A stretch of 5,608 bases of DNA. Origin: Acinetobacter sp. (lineage in GTDB: Bacteria; Pseudomonadota; Gammaproteobacteria; Pseudomonadales; Moraxellaceae). Positions 5,373 through 5,608 of this stretch are shown here, in pieces. Where the stretch lies: the NCBI GenBank assembly GCA_030152605.1, contig JASLJB010000086.1:1-5608 (forward strand), in the 5' to 3' direction. How positions within the stretch are numbered: the stretch's first letter is position 1; each line of letters starts with the position of its first letter. The notes under the pieces are model-generated. The model had not been told where the DNA came from and ran no database searches. It saw nothing but the letters and a program-made list of their open reading frames with translations. The position numbers and the translations under genes were made by a program.

Positions 5373-5608
5373 ATGCTTGCTTTAATTTCACCTGCTAAAA
5401 CATTAGATTACCAAACTGAACTCCCAACTGATCAACACACACAGCCCAGACTGTTGGACCAATCTCAACAACTGATTGAGATTGCGAGTAAAATGTCTGC
5501 GTCTGAAATCGCAACTTTGATGAAAGTCAGTGAGAAAATTGCTCAGCTCAATGCCGATCGTTTTCGTGATTGGCAGCCTGAGTTTGATTTTTCCAATGCG
5601 CGTCAAGC
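5373..5608 (+). CDS. yaaA: Peroxide stress protein YaaA, N-terminal part (3' end outside window)
   Basis: YaaA (DUF328/UPF0246 family) limits hydrogen peroxide damage in E. coli by lowering free intracellular iron and binds DNA. The frame is open from the ATG at 5373 to the window edge, giving 78 full codons of an expected 250-260. The N-terminus LISPAKTLDYQ (4-14) is the family signature, followed by LLDQSQQLI (27-35), SEIATLMKVSEKIA (44-57) and the conserved RFRDWQPEF (63-71) and NARQ (75-78); this closely follows the E. coli protein. The ATG begins the conserved region directly, and a weak AAG lies seven bases upstream. The gene is divergent from the hydrolase. No defect is visible in the part present. 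Confidence 0.95.
   Translation, partial: MLALISPAKTLDYQTELPTDQHTQPRLLDQSQQLIEIASKMSASEIATLMKVSEKIAQLNADRFRDWQPEFDFSNARQ

Overview
The window looks like chromosomal DNA of a gammaproteobacterium, most likely Acinetobacter or a close relative in the Moraxellaceae. This is inferred from how closely RtcR, RNase Z and YaaA resemble gammaproteobacterial proteins and from the AT-rich, repeat-bearing spacers; no taxonomic marker gene is present. There are five protein genes, two of them cut by the window edges, and no tRNA, rRNA, CRISPR array or transposase.

Layout. Positions 1-947 (minus) hold the first 315 codons of rtcB, the RNA ligase. Positions 948-1854 form a 907-base gene-free stretch. Next to rtcB it carries a ribosome binding site, two hairpins in the predicted leader, and a strong sigma-54 (-24/-12) promoter with a possible IHF site and an AT-rich upstream region. 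Beyond that are two 155-bp direct repeats (1238-1392 and 1627-1781, 8 mismatches, no indels) and an inverted partial repeat fragment (1795-1820). Positions 1855-2832 (minus) hold rnz, RNase Z. Positions 2942-4549 (plus) hold rtcR, the sigma-54-dependent activator of the RNA-repair genes, divergent from rnz. Positions 4559-5206 (minus) hold a small alpha/beta hydrolase, convergent with rtcR. Positions 5373-5608 (plus) hold the start of yaaA, a peroxide-stress protein.

How the genes work together. In E. coli, RtcR senses RNA damage through its N-terminal CARF-type domain and activates the sigma-54 promoter of rtcBA. Both halves of that circuit are visible here: a complete RtcR with an intact GAFTGA loop, and a -24/-12 promoter in front of rtcB. 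Unlike E. coli, rtcR is not next to rtcB. The tRNA 3'-processing nuclease gene rnz and a repeat-filled spacer lie between them, giving an rtcB - rnz - rtcR block of RNA ligase, RNase and damage-responsive activator. Whether rnz belongs to the same response cannot be decided from the window, since no sigma-54 promoter is seen in front of it. The hydrolase and yaaA look like ordinary neighbours with their own signals. I see no clearly new system; the non-standard points are the position of rnz, the structured rtcB leader and the mosaic repeat array.
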